NCBI RefSeq assembly: GCF_014839805.1 | Contig: NC_051137.1 | Location: 7,553,170 to 7,617,169, forward strand | Direction of reading: 5' to 3' | Length of the DNA stretch: 64,000 nucleotides | Source: Manduca sexta | Lineage: Eukaryota; Arthropoda; Insecta; Lepidoptera; Sphingidae | In this document: positions 61,601 through 64,000 of the stretch, piece by piece | How the letters are laid out: each line of letters starts with the position of its first letter | Position numbering within the stretch: the first letter of the stretch is position 1 | Made by a program: the position numbers and the translations under genes | The notes under the pieces: model-generated | What the model was told of the DNA's origin: nothing | Database searches by the model: none | What the model saw: only the letters and a program-made list of their open reading frames with translations

Positions 61601-64000
61601 ATAAAGGATATGTTTAATGTATATTACTCGTATGTAAACGATAATACCGCATTGTCAGTTTAGTGTTTGAGAAACGACCTTTTTCAATATAGATGCTGTA
61701 ACACACAGAGAATCCTTCCATTCATTGAACGTTAGCGATTTCTCAGCATTGTTCCTCGGTTTTTTCAGTATTTTCCTTATCCGTGTCCTCTTCAATATCC
61801 CATTTCACTTCGGTTCGAATAACTAGGTATCATTACATCCCACAGCTGTTACGTTTTACGACCGAACTTGTTTTATTATGTTTCAAACATCATTGTGAAC
61901 TTTACTAACAAGTTTTAATTTTTTTTATCGAATTATTAATTCCACATTTTTTTTATTCAGTGAATGTTTCTTAATTTTATGAAGATAACGATTACTATAT
62001 TGCTAAAAGGCAAGCAAGCAGCTGATATAACGAAATACGCGTTTCCAATCTACTGCGCAAGATAAAAAATAAAACCTTCTTGTCTTAGTTTCTATCGTAT
62101 AGAATTCTTGCGAGAAAATAAAGCATTTTAAGTTATTTTTATTTAAACCAGACTTATAACTATACTATTTATAGTTAAATTTATGTAAAGTGCTAACCTA
62201 TACGTAAAATGAAATACTACTTACCGACTTATGTATAAGATCAGTAAATATGAATTCTACAAACTTGAAATGTGAGATGTGGATTTCCAGTTTTGTAGAC
62301 CAAGAAAGGAGTTGACGAACATTCATCTCTTACGGTAAGATGGAGATTTAACTTCTCACACAAACGGAGCTCTCACGTCAGCAAAAATTACTTGGATTAA
62401 CAATGAAGCATCAACTATTCTTAAATGCCACTGTATGACGCGATTAGTAACCCGCTAGCATTACAGTAATCGAGTCGACACCCCACTAAAGTAGAAACAC
62501 CAACCGAACTTGCACGACAATCGTCACGTCAAGACATTTCCCTAACGATCAATATGAATTAAAATCTTTTTAGAACTGAATAATGAAATAAGTGACAGTA
62601 TATTCACTATTCACTCCAACTCGCCGACGTTATCAACACTTTATCGAAATTATTAAATATGACTTAATAAATCACACAGAAAGGGGCAGAAGTTGTATTT
62701 TTACATCTATATATATTTTGTAGCAGAATGCCCGGCCACGTTGCTGTAAACACGTATCTAGACGCACTTTATACTGTGTGTGCTCATTGAAAATATAAAA
62801 ACGAAACTCTTTTATTCCAAAATCCATTATCCTACGAAACAATTTCTCATTTATATGGATAACAATGCCCTTTGTTTCTTTTGAGCCTGTAATTCGGTCT
62901 TACTACCTTTTTTTACTATAAAATGTCTAATATTGAGACAAGAAACGAACTTGTTTTTTGCATCTCTTAGGGCCAACAACCTTGTTAAATACTAAAAGGG
63001 TATTTTGCAATATTTCTTTATTAAGTTTAAAAGCCTCAAGTTGACAACTTAAATATGAGTACATAGCAGTCCTCGCGATGTTCCATTTATTACCTTTTTC
63101 CCAAAGCCTAATGGCCACGGACACTCAAACTATTAGGTACTAAAAAGGCTCGCTAGAAAAATTGCCGAGCCATTTTTAGAAGTGAAATTTAAATATATTT
63201 AAACAAGAGAACAAAGGCTTCATAATGTGAGAAAAGAATGTTTATGTTTAGCAGTTTTTAATTCGATTAAAAGCTTATCTTATGTATATTTCATGTTCCC
63301 CGGTGTATATAATATGATACCACTAACGTGCACAAAATAAGGAAAAACCATTAAAACCATGAGGGGAATTGCAATGTACAAAAAAGCTGGTATATTTTTT
63401 ATTCCAATTCACACCCGTATTTCCGGTCCATTTGTATTACGTAACTAACTGGTATGCTGATCTCACAAGTGTATTTAAATAAGAACTACGCCTGATACCC
63501 GTATGTGTATATTCCGATACATTCCAGTACATACGCCCGTGTCGCGTGCACGTTACTGTTTTTTATTCTTTTACAGAAATATTGTCAGTCAAACGTAATC
63601 CTGCGACCGTAAATTTTACTCTGACTTATTTAACTGACATACTTTTTCTAGTGAAGGATTACTAACTTTATGGGATTCATATTTGTTCCCATTTCATTCG
63701 TATACCTTCGAAAGTCTCATCGTTATTAATGTAATTAAATATTCTCAAATATTTTTACATTTTTTAAATTTCACAAATATATTTGGACATAATCATGAAA
63801 GTAATCAAATACAGAACGTAGAATGTAAACATTTTAAATGTTTAAATATGTAACATTTGGATAGTATCATTTTCACATCCATGAGAGACGCTTAGTAAAA
63901 TTCGCGGAATATTTTTTGCGTAGCTATATAACTGAATTCAGTGGTAATGTAACCGTAATTAAGTGATCGGTTTCACTCATTATATGATGAATGACAAATA
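58697..64000. other. AT-rich DNA, no gene seen
   Basis: Apart from the small tandem repeat at 60852-60897 nothing supportable was found. A 113-codon minus-strand frame at 60789-61130 crosses that tandem repeat and has no splice, promoter or family support. Confidence 0.45.
60852..60897. repeat. 19-bp tandem repeat, about 2.4 copies
   Basis: GTAGCCACATTTTGATTTT occurs at 60852-60870 and 60871-60889 without change, followed by a partial GTAGCCAC. Confidence 0.85.

Noticed and set aside
62220..62270. Strong minus-strand donor word TCG|GTAAGTAG
   Set aside because: GTAAGT is expected several times by chance in 64 kb. The flank is AT-rich with no exon-like segment.

Overview
The window looks like a stretch of a lepidopteran (moth or butterfly) nuclear genome. 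It is strongly AT-rich and has no densely packed ORFs. Its repeats are the kinds typical of Lepidoptera: tRNA-headed SINEs, Helitron-like elements ending in CTAG with a GC-rich subterminal hairpin, (GTCY)n microsatellites carried inside such elements, and short fold-back MITEs. No operons, rRNA genes, true tRNA genes, CRISPR arrays or viral genes were seen. Most open frames are chance frames in intronic or intergenic DNA.

The one protein-coding gene I can support is on the minus strand. Its first coding exon (32620 down to 32563) has an ATG, 19 codons and a consensus donor (GTGAGT). A second coding exon (about 16454 down to 16286) joins it in phase 1. The two together encode an N-terminal signal peptide split by an intron of about 16.1 kb, followed by the start of a secreted or membrane protein I do not recognise. 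On this model 16455-32562 is intron 1, 1-16285 is part of intron 2, and sequence above 32620 is 5' UTR, promoter and upstream DNA. The sequence just before the ATG carries several upstream AUGs, including a minimal ATGTAA start-stop. A GC-rich block at 34.9-35.3 kb with a strong minus-strand donor is a candidate promoter or non-coding first exon.

Layout. 1-16 kb: AT-rich intronic DNA with two minus-strand SINEs, one degraded Helitron-like copy and some hairpins. 16-32.6 kb: intron 1, with SINEs, Helitron-like elements, a nested palindrome (18.0-18.1 kb), a tandem pair of near-identical MITEs (20.3-20.6 kb) and a cluster of CTCF-like motifs (22.4-22.9 kb). 32.6-37.7 kb: gene start and upstream DNA. 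37.8-39.8 kb: a repeat pile-up with a microsatellite, a Helitron-like element and two adjacent SINEs. 39.8-64 kb: AT-rich DNA with a long-TIR MITE (43.1-43.4 kb), further Helitron-like and SINE copies, fold-backs and a few weak ORF candidates.

Repeat names come from memory of lepidopteran families and from comparing copies inside this window; no database search was possible.
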